Below are positions 1-12,460 of a stretch of 64,000 bases of DNA, piece by piece. The notes beneath the pieces were generated by a model. It saw only the letters and a program-made list of their open reading frames with translations, was not told where the DNA came from and did not search any database. Both the position numbers and the translations under genes were made by a program. How positions within the stretch are numbered: the stretch's first letter is position 1; the number at the start of each line of letters is the position of its first letter. This stretch comes from Blasia pusilla (Eukaryota > Marchantiophyta > Marchantiopsida > Blasiales): assembly GCA_050084515.1 (NCBI GenBank), contig CM114272.1:40858001-40922000 (forward strand), given 5' to 3'.

Positions 1-2582
1 CTCTTGCTGCAGATATCTCATCAAAGAGAACTACAGAGTCCCCTGCAATCGGTGACTCTGGATAGCTATGTGTGGCCCTTTCACTGGCACTTTCAGCAAG
101 AGCAGCCAGAGCTGATGATCCCACAATGGGCAGGTTATACGGAGACAGAGATGTCCTAAGAACCGCCGACTCGCCTCCCTTTCCTTTCACAAAGTCTTTC
201 AAGTGACACATGGTGAAGGGAACCGGTTCAAAACTATGATCTCCATATTCAACAGGAGTTGAATGGTCACCAGTGATGCATAAAGAAAATAAAAATTCTC
301 CTGTCCTTGATTCTTCCCAAAGCAGGCGTGCTAGCTGGCCAACCATTATATCAACTGCTTCCAATGCTCTGACCTTCAGTTCCACAGCTTTATCATGCCC
401 AGCATCATCAATTGCCTGCAGGAGTGGTGTGGTTAACATCAGGAATGTTTGGCACAAAAGAGTTTTGACATGTTCTCTGCACCATTTTTTTCCCTTACAT
501 AATACAGAGGCGTCTCCACATCATAAAGTGATGGTGCATAAAAAAATCCCTTACTCACCTTGATATGTAGAAAGCCAAAGTCATAGCCTTGACTGCAACC
601 AGGTTTAAGACCTTCTTCCCCAGGGATGGATATTCTTGGTGGTGCCTTAGAGGGTGCCGCTAGTGCACTTGCAATTGCCATTGCCTTTGATGTCAGCACT
701 GTCCGATAGTCTCCGGTTGCACCTGGTGCATCTAGAATATCTATTCCAAGAGATAAACCCAATCCAGCGATGATTTTCGTAGGAGCAACCATGCATGGTT
801 TAAGCCCATGACATTCCTCAAATGTTGGTACCTATGCATCATGAAAACAGTGTCACTGACTACCCACTTCACAAAAACAAGAGTCAGCCTTGGAACTCAA
901 GAGAAAAGCCTGTAGTTGGACTGATCTATGGGCCAGCACGTGCCTTTCAACACACTTAACAGATCGAACAAAAATAACCTTATTCAAGATGTCCTGTTTT
1001 TTTGCATCTCATATTCTGCTGTTTGTAAACAAAGAAGTCAGCTCTGATGAAATTTTGGTGAGATCTAAGATTTCAAAGATAAGACTTGATTTGACCATAC
1101 AAGTTATCAAAAGTCTTAGAGCCTCCAACCTACCTACAAACCACAGCAATAGTAGTTAGTTCCTTATCAAATTATAATCAATTGTACTTCTGCAATCCAA
1201 ATCATACCTCAATTCGAATACCACAACCTCGCAAGAGAACCACATTGGCAATTGCCTTGCCCAGTAACTTGCGCTCAGAGTTCAGGGGATGTGCAGATAG
1301 AATCTTTCTCATTTCATTTGAAAGCTCATTTACAACTGCTGCGGTGTGCTTTGCCTCTTCAGACTCATCGAGGGGAACCACAAATTTCAAGAGTAGGTTG
1401 TCTTTAAGCGGGTCAGTGCCGGAGATGTTTCCGCTCAAACCTGAACCTTTGACTACAACTCCACACCTATGTTCTGTAGCATATCTGAGTACAAGAGGAA
1501 AAGACATGGTAACCGCATTAGTGGTTCTAGCATCTCTATCCAGGATTCAGAAGCCAACTAGAACACCATATGGTTAAAGAAAAAAGCAACGGTAAAGATA
1601 AACCCAATTAAGAATCAGAGCCTAAATAGGAGGTATGAGCTTGGTGCTGACTTAGGATTTTATTTGCACCTTACACAAACCTGATACTTGGGGTAGGAAG
1701 GCAGCTTAAGTCCATTCAGGGCTTCACAAAATATGGGACCCTCTGTTTCAAAATGGCGGTCTGCCCTTCTGCTGGTGACTATTCCTGACGCATCAATTGT
1801 AGCGAAATTGCTCTGCACAGAAGAATTAGACAGTATTGTCATGCTTCAGAATCATGCAGAATAGAATGCACGAATAGGATGAAGGTTGAAGTAAACAATT
1901 AAGACAGCAACAGGATGAGGAATATATCAGCTCAACCTAATGAAAATGAGCTACTCGCACCTACAGTTGACAACATGAGAAACTCCAAGAGTGTAAATGG
2001 CGAATAATTGCTGCTATCCCAGACAGCCAAGGCCAGTCGGGAAGGGACTCATTGGACATCGTTCAAGAACAGAAACACAGGCCTTGCCTTGGCGTATTTT
2101 TCGTTCTCAGTGAGCTACGATGCTGCAGTGTGCTAAGATAAACTGGCGCCAGGGACACTGACATTTCTTCACACCTCTTGTACTTAACTCTACCAAGAAC
2201 AAAGTCTAAGGAACAGAAAAGTAGACCACAATAGCTATCACAGAGGCCTACGGCAGAGCACCTTGAAGGCAATATCGCCAGGGGACATGGCCAAGCCGGC
2301 ACCAAGAGACTCAAAAGCACCTCGACCGCGGTAGTATTTACGAGGATTGTAGCCTAGCAACGAAAGATGCGCAGTATCACTCCCGCAAGCAAGTCCGGGT
2401 TCCACAGGATCCATAAGACCATTCACCCCTGCTCTGGCTACGGTGTCCATGTTCGGTGTGTAAGCGGCCTGCATTGGAGTCCGAAACCCCAGGGAAGGAA
2501 TGCTCACATCTGCCAGGCCATCCACTAAAACAAATGCCACCCTTCTCTTCGGCTCAACAATCTCACGCTCCACATTCGCCAT
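1..2582 (-). CDS. Archaeal-type 2,3-bisphosphoglycerate-independent phosphoglycerate mutase (partial at window edge)
   Basis: Interconverts 3- and 2-phosphoglycerate in glycolysis without the bisphosphoglycerate cofactor; this is the archaeal apgM-like, alkaline-phosphatase-superfamily type that plants also carry. Exons on the minus strand are 2582-2262, 1812-1670, 1484-1208, 831-559 and 415-1, all joined by GT-AG introns with continuous phase. About 476 codons are visible, close to the usual length of roughly 490, so only a short tail is missing beyond base 1. Seen motifs: VLVDGLAD near residue 20 (metal-binding start), GSDTAHLSLLGY near residue 70 (probable phospho-serine nucleophile), a GIVTSRRADR segment, SGTDPLKD, and GDHSTPVEYGDHS in the last exon (metal ligands). 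The ATG at 2582 begins the recognisable fold and no better start is seen. No transit peptide is obvious, so a cytosolic location is inferred. No frame damage is seen in the assembled exons. Confidence 0.93.
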
Positions 2583-3059
2583 CTCTCTGTCTCGCAGACG
2601 AATGGCCGCTCAAGGAAACCTCCCCGCGTCAACTCCGTCCTCCGCTCCCTGTCGGATAGTCACCAATCTGGCAGACACTGTATCTATGGCCGTTCATCTC
2701 GACGGGTGTCAATTACCAATCACATGTTTCAGCCTTGGACTGTACAACGACGGGTCCCAGCTCAAACCATAGTGAAAGGTAATCTCACTGTTTGGACTAG
2801 TGGGACCAGAAACTCATACAAGCTCAATCACTTCTTACAATCTTCGAAAAAAAAAAAGGGCAGCCAGTAACCTAACACTGCGAATTTGATTGAGAGTTTG
2901 ACACATGGGAAATTTCCATTACTACGCAAGGACCGAGAATGGTGTCATTTACTGTCCACCAGGACCTAATAAGAACATGAAACTTTGATTTACAAAGTGA
3001 GCAACGATTGACTAGGGCCGAGCACATCCGTACAAGGTCCGTACACAGCTTTCACAGAC

Positions 3060-3094
<35 letters not shown>

Positions 3095-3800
3095 AATTCC
3101 GATTAAGAAGCCGGAGCCCTACTCACCGAATCAGGTTTCTCAGCCAGAAGTCTGATTGCCTACAGAGCTCGACGGCAATCTGCGACGCTGCTGAGACAGC
3201 CAAATTTCTCATAGTATAGCTGCGTTCTCCTCTGAATCTTGAGAAAATCCCTCCTTCCACCTAACACAGCGCAAATGAGCACGAGACTCTCCACCATCCC
3301 CATACGTGGCCACTCCGCTTCCTCGTGCTTCGATTTCTTTGTCACCTAATACCACAATCCACCGTAGAGAGTGGAGTGTTATGATTTAAAATCTTGCTGC
3401 CTTTCTCTTGTAGAAAATAGATGGAAAACAAGAAAATCCCACACAAACAATTCCATCCAAGATAACAATAGTAAAATCCATTTTCTGATGAAAATTTAAA
3501 AAAAGATAAAGAAAAATGTAAAGACATCCCATCAAGGGAAGGAATCAATAAATGTGAAATGGAATAAAAAAGAAAGTGGCAGCAAGCCAACACGGAACTA
3601 ATTCACTTGAGTAACGCGATTGATAGGTTGAAATAGATTTGACAAGAATGTGAATGGACGACGAGTAAATGAACCCCAACCACTTTGGCTTGATGTACCA
3701 ATGCCAAAGCTTGTGCAAGTTGTAAAATCACTTAGATGGATTGTCGAAAATGAGTAGTGACTAGGGTGAGATAAGGACTACAAGAAGGGGCAAGGTGATG
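2583..3800. other. Upstream region of the mutase gene, with possible 5' exon
   Basis: No convincing protein gene. A short minus-strand open frame of 61 codons at 3160-3345, followed by a donor-like GTGAGT near 3120, could be a transcribed upstream exon of the mutase gene, but nothing in it resembles a known protein. A run of A lies near 2848, and 3350-3800 is AT-rich with no recognised feature. Confidence 0.3.
3061..3092. repeat. (GA)n microsatellite
   Basis: About 14 uninterrupted GA dinucleotides preceded by two GACA units. It lies upstream of the mutase start and could mark its 5' untranslated or promoter region, where GA/CT tracts are common in plants. Confidence 0.9.
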
Positions 3801-3829
3801 ATTCTAGAGGGAGTGGTGAGCTCATGTTT

Positions 3830-5460
3830 TTAGGAAAGTATCAAAAGACACATGTAAGTGCCAAAGTACTCCCAATGCAATAGGAATAAAACCATTGATT
3901 ACATGTCTCACCACATAACTTAATTCCTTGATTCTTATTGTTGCTTCACTTGGAGAACCTTTAGAATGTGTAGCCCGACACACCAAGTCAAAATGTGTTG
4001 GATCAACTACTACCACATTATCTAATAGATGAAAGCCATCTCAACACATAATAAGATCAACTGTACAATGATAGATTGCTTGTGTAAAAGAAGGTAGGAT
4101 ATGTAGCTGCTCTTGGCCAATGGTGTACTCTACATTAATAGCAACCACCGATGCTACCTCCTTTCTAATCACATCATGGGTCAACGTTCATTCTCCACCA
4201 TGTGCACATTGTAGAATGTGGATACACTTTGTATCAATGGGCTCCCCACATATACAATACGACACACCTAGTATAGAAGGATGAAGAGGTCCAAGGCATA
4301 ACCGCACAATTGTAAAGAATATACTCCAAGAAAGAAGAAATGGAAGAATAAGAGGATTTGCATTAAGCCAAGCCCCCACTCTTATACTCCCACATGAATG
4401 CAAATGAGTTTGATGAGTGTTAGAGGATGCCTTAGAGAGAATGCTGGAAAAGTTGGAGATAAACTCTTGAATTCGATCAAGCCCTTCTATAATCAATCGG
4501 CTCCGCATACCACTGATGAAAGATGGGTAACAATATGTTTGTCCCTTGAGGAAACCAATCATGGACTGGAGATTGCTTGAGCTAAGCCCTTGGCATTTTT
4601 GTTTGCGTATCTAAGTTCCAAGGCTTTAGTTATTAAGTCCTTTATGGATTGTGGGCTACTTATACAATACAAGTTGGAGATGTATCCACTTATATTCCTA
4701 GCAATATGATTTCCATTATAGATGGAGTGCAACGTGATATGCATAAAACCAATGAGTCGAGGGTGCATTGTTTTCCCCTACTATAGGGCCAAGGATTAAT
4801 AGGTACTTGGACTTTTCCTAACTATCTGAAGTAGCAACACCACGGGAGATCTTAATAGAGCTTCTTTGGGGGGGTCCTCCGACACTCGAGTGGAAGCCCT
4901 CTACCATGGTTTGTTTGCTAGCACTACGCCATATCCTTTTGCTATTATGAGTCCATGGGCGGTTTCTGAGAACTGATGGGAGGTTACATACATGGATTAT
5001 AAGCTTGGCGTTAAGAAACGTTGATCCTTGTATGAGCGCATCGAATTCTTTGGCTAATTCCTTCAAAGACACAACTATATTTTTTTGTCATAAGGCTTGA
5101 GGGTCGCTGCAAGTGTAGAGATGAAGGTGGAAAACCCCAATTTAGTCGGTGGATGAGTGGAAAAGCAGAACTCGGTCACCATAGGACCTAATGCCTTCTA
5201 CACAAAAGATGTGTAGGCTAAAGAGGGCCTGATCTTGTCCTTTGACCTGGAGTGTAGATACTCCACAGCAAAAGTTCTAGTTTTGAAAAGGAACGATAAA
5301 GGCAAATACCAAGATCTTTTCAACCTTATAATAAGCCCACATTCTTTAAAAGATGCACGACTATGTAAAAGAAACAAAATAGGAAATTTGATGTGGAGTG
5401 GCATGAGAAAAACCAACCAAGATTGGCTTACAAAAATTAGCATAAGTTTTAGCAAAGAGT
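3830..5460 (-). mobile_element. LINE-like retroelement remnant with C-terminal CCHC knuckle and restriction-like endonuclease region
   Basis: Minus-strand frames, broken by stops and frameshifts, keep the C-terminal hallmarks of a reverse-transcriptase protein. The segment 4562-4188 ends in YCICGEPIDTKCIHILQC followed by AHGGER, a C-x-C...H...C knuckle. Farther on, 4016-3822 reads VVVVDPTHFDLV and then FIPIALGVLWHLHVSFDTFL, matching the order knuckle, HD, D-x-V/DP nuclease core, and a closing FxPLAxExxG-like segment. The same order occurs in the plus-strand remnant at 10.9-12.5 kb, and that is the main reason for the call. The region 4600-5460 probably covers degraded reverse transcriptase, but I cannot place its catalytic motif. 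R2-like restriction-like endonuclease elements have this layout; assignment to that clade is inference. Confidence 0.6.
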
Positions 5461-5494
5461 ATCTATTAAAATCAAGTAGTTGTCAATTGTTCTA

Positions 5495-5549
5495 AAGGAG
5501 GGGGATCTATTATACGAATTATTGTTATTGGAATAATAGACCCCCTTCC
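5495..5549. repeat. Imperfect inverted repeat (hairpin)
   Basis: AGGAGGGGGATCTATTAT is followed, after about 17 bases, by an imperfect reverse complement ending in GACCCCCTTCCT. It lies between the LINE remnant and empty intergenic DNA and could be the end of a small DNA transposon; no matching second terminus was found. Confidence 0.6.
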
Positions 5550-7925
5550 TCTACATAGGCCATGTCATCCATCAAGATATGTGCATCTTCTTAGAGAAAC
5601 CTTCAAGTCATAATTGGGGCGATCAAAGCCCAACTCCCCAAAAAAGTTGTTGCATGGTGCATATGCGACTATGGAGGAAAGCCCTACACCTCCAAAAGAA
5701 ATACGCAAGATAGCAAGGTTATATAATTAAGAAGAAGATTGACTATAGAAAAATGAGACCCATGGATTGAAGGCATGAGACTTTTAATCAAAGAAGCACT
5801 TACTACTAGAATGCTCCACTCTAGGGCCACACAATTCCATTCTCTTATGCTCACTGAAGGGCCACACCAATCTTTTGTTTGAGGTTGGTGGTGAGTGAAC
5901 CCTAAAAATACAAAATATGGATGGAGATGACTATACTTCTCCATTGCTAAGAGGAAGAACCCAAGGCTCACATGTCTCTCGGAATAGAAGAAGGTTGCAC
6001 TGAAATAGACAAATCCTTCCATGGGACGGACATGCCGCCTAGGTATCCGCGGCCTGCATTCGAGCTTGCCCCCAAGCCCGCCAAGCCCATAGCTTACACT
6101 CGGGTTGGCCTTGCACGGGCTTGAACCCACCCCACAGGCATGTTATGGGCTAGTGCATGCTGTGCGCGGGCCACAAAACCAGTGCGGGCTCGGTGAGCCC
6201 AAGTCTTTTGTTACGAGTTATAAGAATTGATTTTTGTATGATGATTTTTGGAGTTCGATCCCCAAGAGGATCACTATTATCCGAAAAGAAAGTTAAAGTG
6301 TGTCGTTTATGTGAAGTTGATAGTTGTGTTGATACAAAACAGATTCAAACATTCATCCACTTATTCTCCTTCTCACAAGTACCAAGATTTTTCTTTCCTC
6401 TGTTCTCTCAAGTAGAATCAAATGAACGCTCAGGTAGATTCGCACTCAATACCAAAGAACCTCACAGAGATCTCACCAATGAGATGGCTTCTTCTACTTT
6501 CAAAACTCAATTTGTCTTGGCAAGCTACTCTCTGTCAAACACATTTCTCACATCTCGATGTCGATTATTCTATCGGTGAAATTTGCTCTCCCAATCCACT
6601 CCTCACTTTGTAGACCCAATAAGAATTCTCAGACATATGAATTGCACACCCGAATGAAGAAATGGGTTCTTTACTATTCCATAAAGAACAAGAAAGCGTC
6701 AAAGTGTATACAAGCACGAGAGGGTACTACTCTCTTGCTCGGACCATTCCTACAGCATAAGGACATTGTAAGAGAATGATGGTGATAACTACGTTCATGA
6801 TCCTTAAATATCCTTCCAAACGGTATCAGTACTAAAGATCTGAAGCGCTTCTAGCTAAGTAGGCGCCTATTGGATATTTTAACTACTTTGATCTACGGTT
6901 CTCTTAAGTTTTCCTATGATCCCCAGGAATCCGCTGGTCATGATCCCTAGGAACTGTTCTACCTTCCTATCTGGTCCGAAAAGTCATGCCTCTTCCTAGC
7001 CTAACTACTCTAACGATGTGCCGCTTGGAACAAGTGCATTCTTCGCTCTTGTTCCAAGTGCTTTGTTCTTTCTTCTTTGTTCTTCCGTGAAGTACTGCTG
7101 CGTCGTCTTGGTGCTTCGTACAAGAATGAAGTACTTCACAATCAAGTTCTTTATTCGTGCTTTGTTGTCTTTCCCAAGCTTTGCTCTTGGTCTTTAGACT
7201 TTGTGAATTAATTTCCCTCCCCTCCAAGGCAAATCCTTGATGTTCCACCTCTATGCCTTATCCTAGGAGCTCATAGCCAATTCCAACACGCCAAAAATTA
7301 ATATTCAAGACAACCTTTTACTTCAAAGAGTCTTCATTCCTGAAGACATGTATAAGAATTGGATACAAAAAGGTGTTTATCTTCAACAATTGCAAAATTG
7401 TGGGTATCACAAATACTTTATAGTTTCCTCCACTCTTCGATGCATGAGAAGTGTCATCGCTCATTCTTTCTGATGTGAGAAGTTGAATGTCAATCTTATT
7501 GGGGTGTTGTAGGGATGACAGCTGAGTCTTTGATTTCAGAATTCTAGAGGATAATCAAGCAAAGCGTATGAAAGTTGTTAGACAGTGAATAACCTGCCAT
7601 GATAGATTCAGTTCTGAAAGCAGGGTGGATCGCAATCTTCTTGAAGTCTCTTTGAGGTCCTTGTTTTAACTTTGGTATCCAAGATTCGTAGGACTATTTC
7701 TCCGCACTTGAGAAGAGTTCTTTTGGAGGGAAGAAATCCATGTAATCTTTTGTACTACTGAAGACTTGGTCATTGAAGTTATTGAAGTGCTTAGTGAAGA
7801 AGAAGCTATTATTTCTATTTCTTATAAAACCTCTCTTTTCTCAGGAAACAATGATCTCTTGGGAACAAACTTAATACTTTGCGATTAAAAGAGTAACTTT
7901 TCCTTGAGTTGTACATTACATGGAG
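5550..7925. other. Intergenic DNA without recognisable genes
   Basis: Only short open frames without family resemblance on either strand. A GC-rich patch at about 6010-6200 interrupts otherwise AT-rich sequence. I see no RNA gene, terminal repeat or coding motif that I could defend. Confidence 0.6.
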
Positions 7926-7927
7926 TG

Positions 7928-8535
7928 CGGCTCAGGTAGAGGCTGCTACGGTAGTGACTCGAGGTGTTGCGAAAGTGACTGAGCCAAGAGGTGGGGTGGA
8001 GATAGACCCACAACAGGGAACCAATGGGTGACATGCCAAGGTTACCTAGTCGATTACGTTGTGAGAGCCACTTCACACACCATAGATACTGCCTCGAAGA
8101 CCAATGGTGCCCACATTTGAGGCAGTTGAGTCGACGTCACGAGGAGTTGGACAGACAAATCCTATGTCGTCTTGGGTGGAACCAGTGTCGACCATGTTGT
8201 TTTAGATGCCCACTAGGATCAGCCAAGCACTGCACTGTTGTTTTCCACCATGGAGTTGGTGACAATAGGAGTTGGACCAACGGAGGTGTTCTAGCTGGCT
8301 GCCATGTTGTGTGAGCGTGGAGAGGTGATTGCCTCTTGCTCGGAGGTGGTTGATGAGGTGGTGGACCTGCCCTTGGAGCAGGTGCTCGAGACGTCCTCCA
8401 CTCAATCATGGAACTCCACGACGACAAAGTTGGTAGATATGCCAACTAGGATAGCGATAAAGCAAGCCATGGTCACACTAGGTGTGGTATTGTTGGATAA
8501 CCGAGTTGGAGTGTTCTGCTTGGTTAGTCTCATAT
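7928..8535 (+). pseudogene. Ty3/gypsy gag-protease linker fragment, plus orientation
   Basis: Plus-strand translation gives VEAATVV...RGGVEIDPQQ near 7931-8015 and, at 8304-8535, a segment with LPLEQVLE and LGVVLLDN. These match the gag-to-protease stretch of the large minus-strand gypsy element (LPLERMLG, PGVVLVDN at about 35.3-35.4 kb). The same stretch occurs in minus orientation immediately to the right (8478-8828), so the two form a head-to-head inverted pair meeting near 8535. Stops and frameshifts make it non-functional. Confidence 0.75.
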
Positions 8536-10240
8536 GTGGACACTGTCAGTCGTCGAGGCACCATCGACGGTCTATGCAATGCCTTTGAAAACATGAATGA
8601 TTGGGGAACCATATCCTGTCGCCCATCGGTCCTCTCATGTGGGTCGATCTCCACCCCACCTCTTAATGGCTCGATCACTCTTGCAGCACCCGTAGTCACC
8701 ATCACAGCAGCCTCAACCTGAGCCGCACTACACATAAATCCCATCCCCGCAGAATCCTCACTAGCATCGTGGTAAGATGTGGAGATTGGCGCCATAGTAG
8801 CTACTCTCAGCTCCGCGCCTGCCTGCAACTACATCATCTTCATGGCAGCAATCCTCTGCTCCAACTGATCGATGCGCGTAAGGAGCGCTGCATCGAGTGC
8901 ACGTCCTCCATCTCTTGTGACTAGTGATGGCACTCTACCACCGCAATCACCCACTACTCGATCTCCACCTACTCTCTCATCCCCACGTTCTATGCCTATC
9001 TTTGGACGTACCTCCCGGCAAAGATCATAACACCTATCCCTAGTGTGACCATATCGGTGACAATGATCACACAGCAATTATGGTGGGACCATCCTTTGTG
9101 GCTCATGAGCAATCGCAAGCGCCCGTGGCCCTCTTCCATGCTGTGTGCAGTCCCTCTGCCTATGTGATCTGCCACATGTCCAACAAGCCAACCCTGGTCC
9201 CTGTTGGGAAACATATGTCGGTACGGGCGGTTGCCTCATCGTCTCACGATACCCGCCTTGTTCTCTGGGCCCATTGGCCCGATCCTATGGAACAAGTGCA
9301 TGCTTGGGCACATGTGGGTCTACTCCTACTCCTCATTCATGTTGAGCTCTACCCGCTCAGAGAGCTCGAAGACCACCTTCAATGTGGGCTTCGTCGTGTG
9401 AAGCAACATCGCATCCCGAACCCTCCTCCGTAGCTCCTCATCGAGCACCCCGTACCAATACTGCACTGATTGCGCCTCAGTCACCCCATATGTGGCAACG
9501 ATCAAGCGTCGCATGCGCGTGAACTCCTCCCTTAGACTCTCACCCATCTCCGTTGAAAATCCTATAGACTCGTCAACTTGTTGGTCCGCACGCTGTGATA
9601 GCTCCTCCCCAATTTTTGGAAGAACTCCACTATAAGACTGAAACTCGGTGGTCCTCTATCACAAGAGGTCTCTGCCACCTCACCACTCTCACTGCTATCC
9701 TCTCCATCTAGTCCCTAGGCTGATGGTGTAGGTCTCTCCGCCCTCATTATCCCATCATACGCCTCGCTACCAGTAGTGCACACATACCCTGGAGCCCAAT
9801 ACATCCTCTAGGCATCGATCTTTACAAAATATAGAGATCAGAACTCCATGTAGTCATCCATCGGCGGACCCTCCAAGTTTGGAACAACCCCTTCCATGCC
9901 ATAAAAGGGTTGAACCGCGTAGGGGTTCGTATCTCCTAGAAATCGCACCACGTGTCAAACTCCAGGATGAAATCATCTAGATCTATGGTGCCTACCGCAC
10001 CCGAGAAATGATGCATGCCCCGATGGCCCATGGCGTCCATCTCTCTCCACGTATCATTGTCCCTGTCCGCGATCTCGTCATCAAACCCGTTGTCTAGTGA
10101 TGACGATCCAGTCTCGGATGGGAGTCAGGGTGGTTCCTCACTAGAAACCCCTCAATACCTCACGCCACTCCATGTCACTCCACTACCATTGCTTGTACTA
10201 CCCTGTTCTTCCAAACTCTGGAAGAACGCCGTGATGACAA
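8536..10240 (-). pseudogene. Ty3/gypsy gag polyprotein, decayed
   Basis: This encodes the capsid/nucleocapsid part of a gypsy element related to the one at 30-38 kb. On the minus strand the start region near 10240-9990 contains a GAVGTIDLDDFILEF-like segment parallel to GAVGTIELHDFIAEF of the larger element. A gag core follows at 9547-9326 (SLREEFTRMRRLI, VTEAQSVQYWYGVLDEELR). Next come two zinc knuckles, CWTCGRSHRQRDC at about 9160-9200 and CDHCHRYGHTRDRC at about 9030-9074, and a coiled segment near 8840-8900. Several stops and frameshifts lie between these blocks. Protease, reverse transcriptase and integrase are missing; the fragment ends in the inverted duplication near 8535. Confidence 0.8.
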
Positions 10241-10920
10241 CCTTGTCTCACCCGCTCAAGCACTCAGACTCACCAAGAGTCTCCCACACTCCTCACTAGC
10301 TCACCTACGCTAATGCCAATCCCATGATGATACACCTGACCTCACGCACACTCAAGACTCGGGCTCCCATGAGCCTCCCAATTAACTCACCTAAACTACT
10401 AACACTCTCAGGTCATGCACGCGACCCCTATTTGGCAACCTCCGCATATCCGTAAACATGCTATATATGAAAGGAGTCTACACTCATCACCATCGCTACA
10501 CCCATCTAACACCAACAACTACCCGATACGCAGCACTCTCAATCACACAAGATAAGTGCGGGAAATGGGACTCGAATGGATAACCTGATCACGCCCGCCA
10601 TCACTCTATTGCATGGTCAACCCTGACTCCTCCATGTGACATGACAACCTCTGTAGCACAACCACCTCCTCGCACAACAAGTCAATCCTCCCGTCCATAG
10701 ATGCTAACAACTCGTTGGCATCACACGTATTGATACTCCATCATCAACTCTCCACCGCAAACTATTGGTGTGAATAACCCGATCTCGCTACTTGTCAACA
10801 TAGTGCAAGTATATTCCGTCGCAAAACCCTAACTCATCGCGAAAAACATCTAGTCTCAAAAATCTCTCTGTCACTCCTGAGCACGGCTCACCTACTCCAA
10901 ATCACAACAACACCAAGAAA
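10241..10920 (-). mobile_element. Leader region of the decayed gypsy element
   Basis: Sequence upstream of gag in the minus sense. It shares short blocks with the leader of the larger element at 37.4-38.2 kb, for example a stretch reading GAATGGATAACCTGA near 10575 and 37768. It carries no independent gene. The LINE remnant to its right separates it from the presumed 5' LTR. Confidence 0.55.
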
Positions 10921-12460
10921 ATGCCCAACCATATCCATTGCCCAACCTGGTCAGCGGGGCTACCACATCCCGGTCCAACCCCGTCACCCTCCTACCGCGT
11001 TAGCCATTCTGACCACATCCGGCCTAACTCCGCCTTTCCACTTACACACGTGCGGCTCCCTATGCCATCCGCGATCTCCCTACTTCTGCTGCCTGCTCGT
11101 AGACCTGGTTACCTCACTAGAACTGTCTGGACATCTAGTCACCTTTCTTCCCTATATAGATCCTTTGATAGGAAGCTCATGCAGGTGTTTGGGGATCTTC
11201 TAGGACCCGGCTCCTTAGAGTGCCCCATGGGGAGTTAGCTCCGTAGACAGGCCTCTTGGCCGATTTCTTTCGGTGGAGTAGGTCTTCTCTCGACCGAGTT
11301 AGTGGCGCCCTCCGCTTTTTTAGGGAGTTGGGCCATAGTGGCACCCCTCCTTTGCTCCCGATTTTTGGTTAGAGATAGACCGCTCCTTCTACACTACGTC
11401 TCCCAGGTCGAGGATGGCTCTTTCCCACTTCAGTCTTCACTCACAGCTTGTAGAGATTCCCTTCGAGTTGAGGCCAGAGCCGTTCTCCCCACTTTCTCCT
11501 CCTTAGTTACCTCCGGTCAGTCTGGGCTCCAATCTTCCTTGATGGAAGCCCACTTTGAGGCAGTTTTTAGAGGCACTATGTCTGACGGGAATATCCCCAT
11601 GGAGGTTAGGGCCCGTATTCGCTCTTGCTCGAAAGGGGCAGGCTCATGGGTAGGGGCGCGCCCCCTTCTCCAGGCTTTCCGTATCGCACCACTTACCTAT
11701 ACCACAGCGATGCGGTTCCGCTTGGGCCTCCCCCAACCATCGGTGGTTGGTTCGACACACTGCGAGTGTCGCCGGAGCCTGGATCCACTTGGTGTGCATT
11801 TGGCACGCTGTCGATTGGGGTGAGAGGATAGCCACTCACGATGCGGTCGCGGGATATCATGTTGAGTATTGCTCGGGAGAGTGGCTTCCATGTCTTGAGA
11901 GAGAGGCACTACTCCATGCGGGATTCCCTCATTCGTGCCGATCTCTACATGACACGTGAGGCTGAGGTGGTTGTGGCGGACATGGTAGTCCACAGATCCC
12001 ACGCGGAGGCGGTGCGAGCCCAAGTGGTGGCCCAAGGGCTTAACGCTACAAGGAGCGGCGGCGGCGGCGGCGGCGGCGAAGAAGACACATATCTCTGATC
12101 GTCTACACGAGGACACATCTTCATCCCCCGGCCATAGAGATGTATGGGGCTATGGGGGAGAGGTTCGACTTCGTTCCTTACGGATTGCGCCCATCATCTC
12201 CACTCGAGAAATGGGTTGTCCTTAGCTACTGCGATCAGTATTGTAGGCGGCGGGTCTCCATAGCGCGTTGCGGCGTGCCCAGGCTAATGGGATTTTTGCG
12301 GCGGGCTCAGTTGTGGGAGACGCCGGCGCTAGAGGCCCACTTAGTAGTAGTCATAGCTCTCTTGTTGTTCTTTGATATTGTCTCTGCTTTGTTGGTGAGT
12401 TTCGTCGTTAGGGGGAATGCCCCTTCTTCCTTTTCCAGTCGTGTTGTGGCCTTCAGGTTT
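10921..12460 (+). mobile_element. LINE-like remnant with CCHC knuckle and restriction-like endonuclease region, inserted in the gypsy leader
   Basis: Plus-strand frame 11302-11823 ends in GSTHCECRRSLDPLGVHLARC followed by GGER, and a shifted frame continues IATHDA, then RADLYM and VVVADMVV, the layout of a knuckle followed by a D...D-x-V nuclease core. A last block, FDFVPYGLRP near 12166-12200, corresponds to the FIPIALG block of the 3.8-kb copy. A GCG trinucleotide run at 12057-12080 interrupts the frame and may be an expansion. No complete reverse-transcriptase core is visible, so this is a 5'-truncated, frameshifted copy, as usual for target-primed insertions. It is much more GC-rich than the 3.8-kb relative. 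Confidence 0.6.

Noticed and set aside
11697-12116. 139-codon minus-strand open frame with poly-Ala
   Set aside because: Antisense of the LINE knuckle/nuclease region and of the GCG run.
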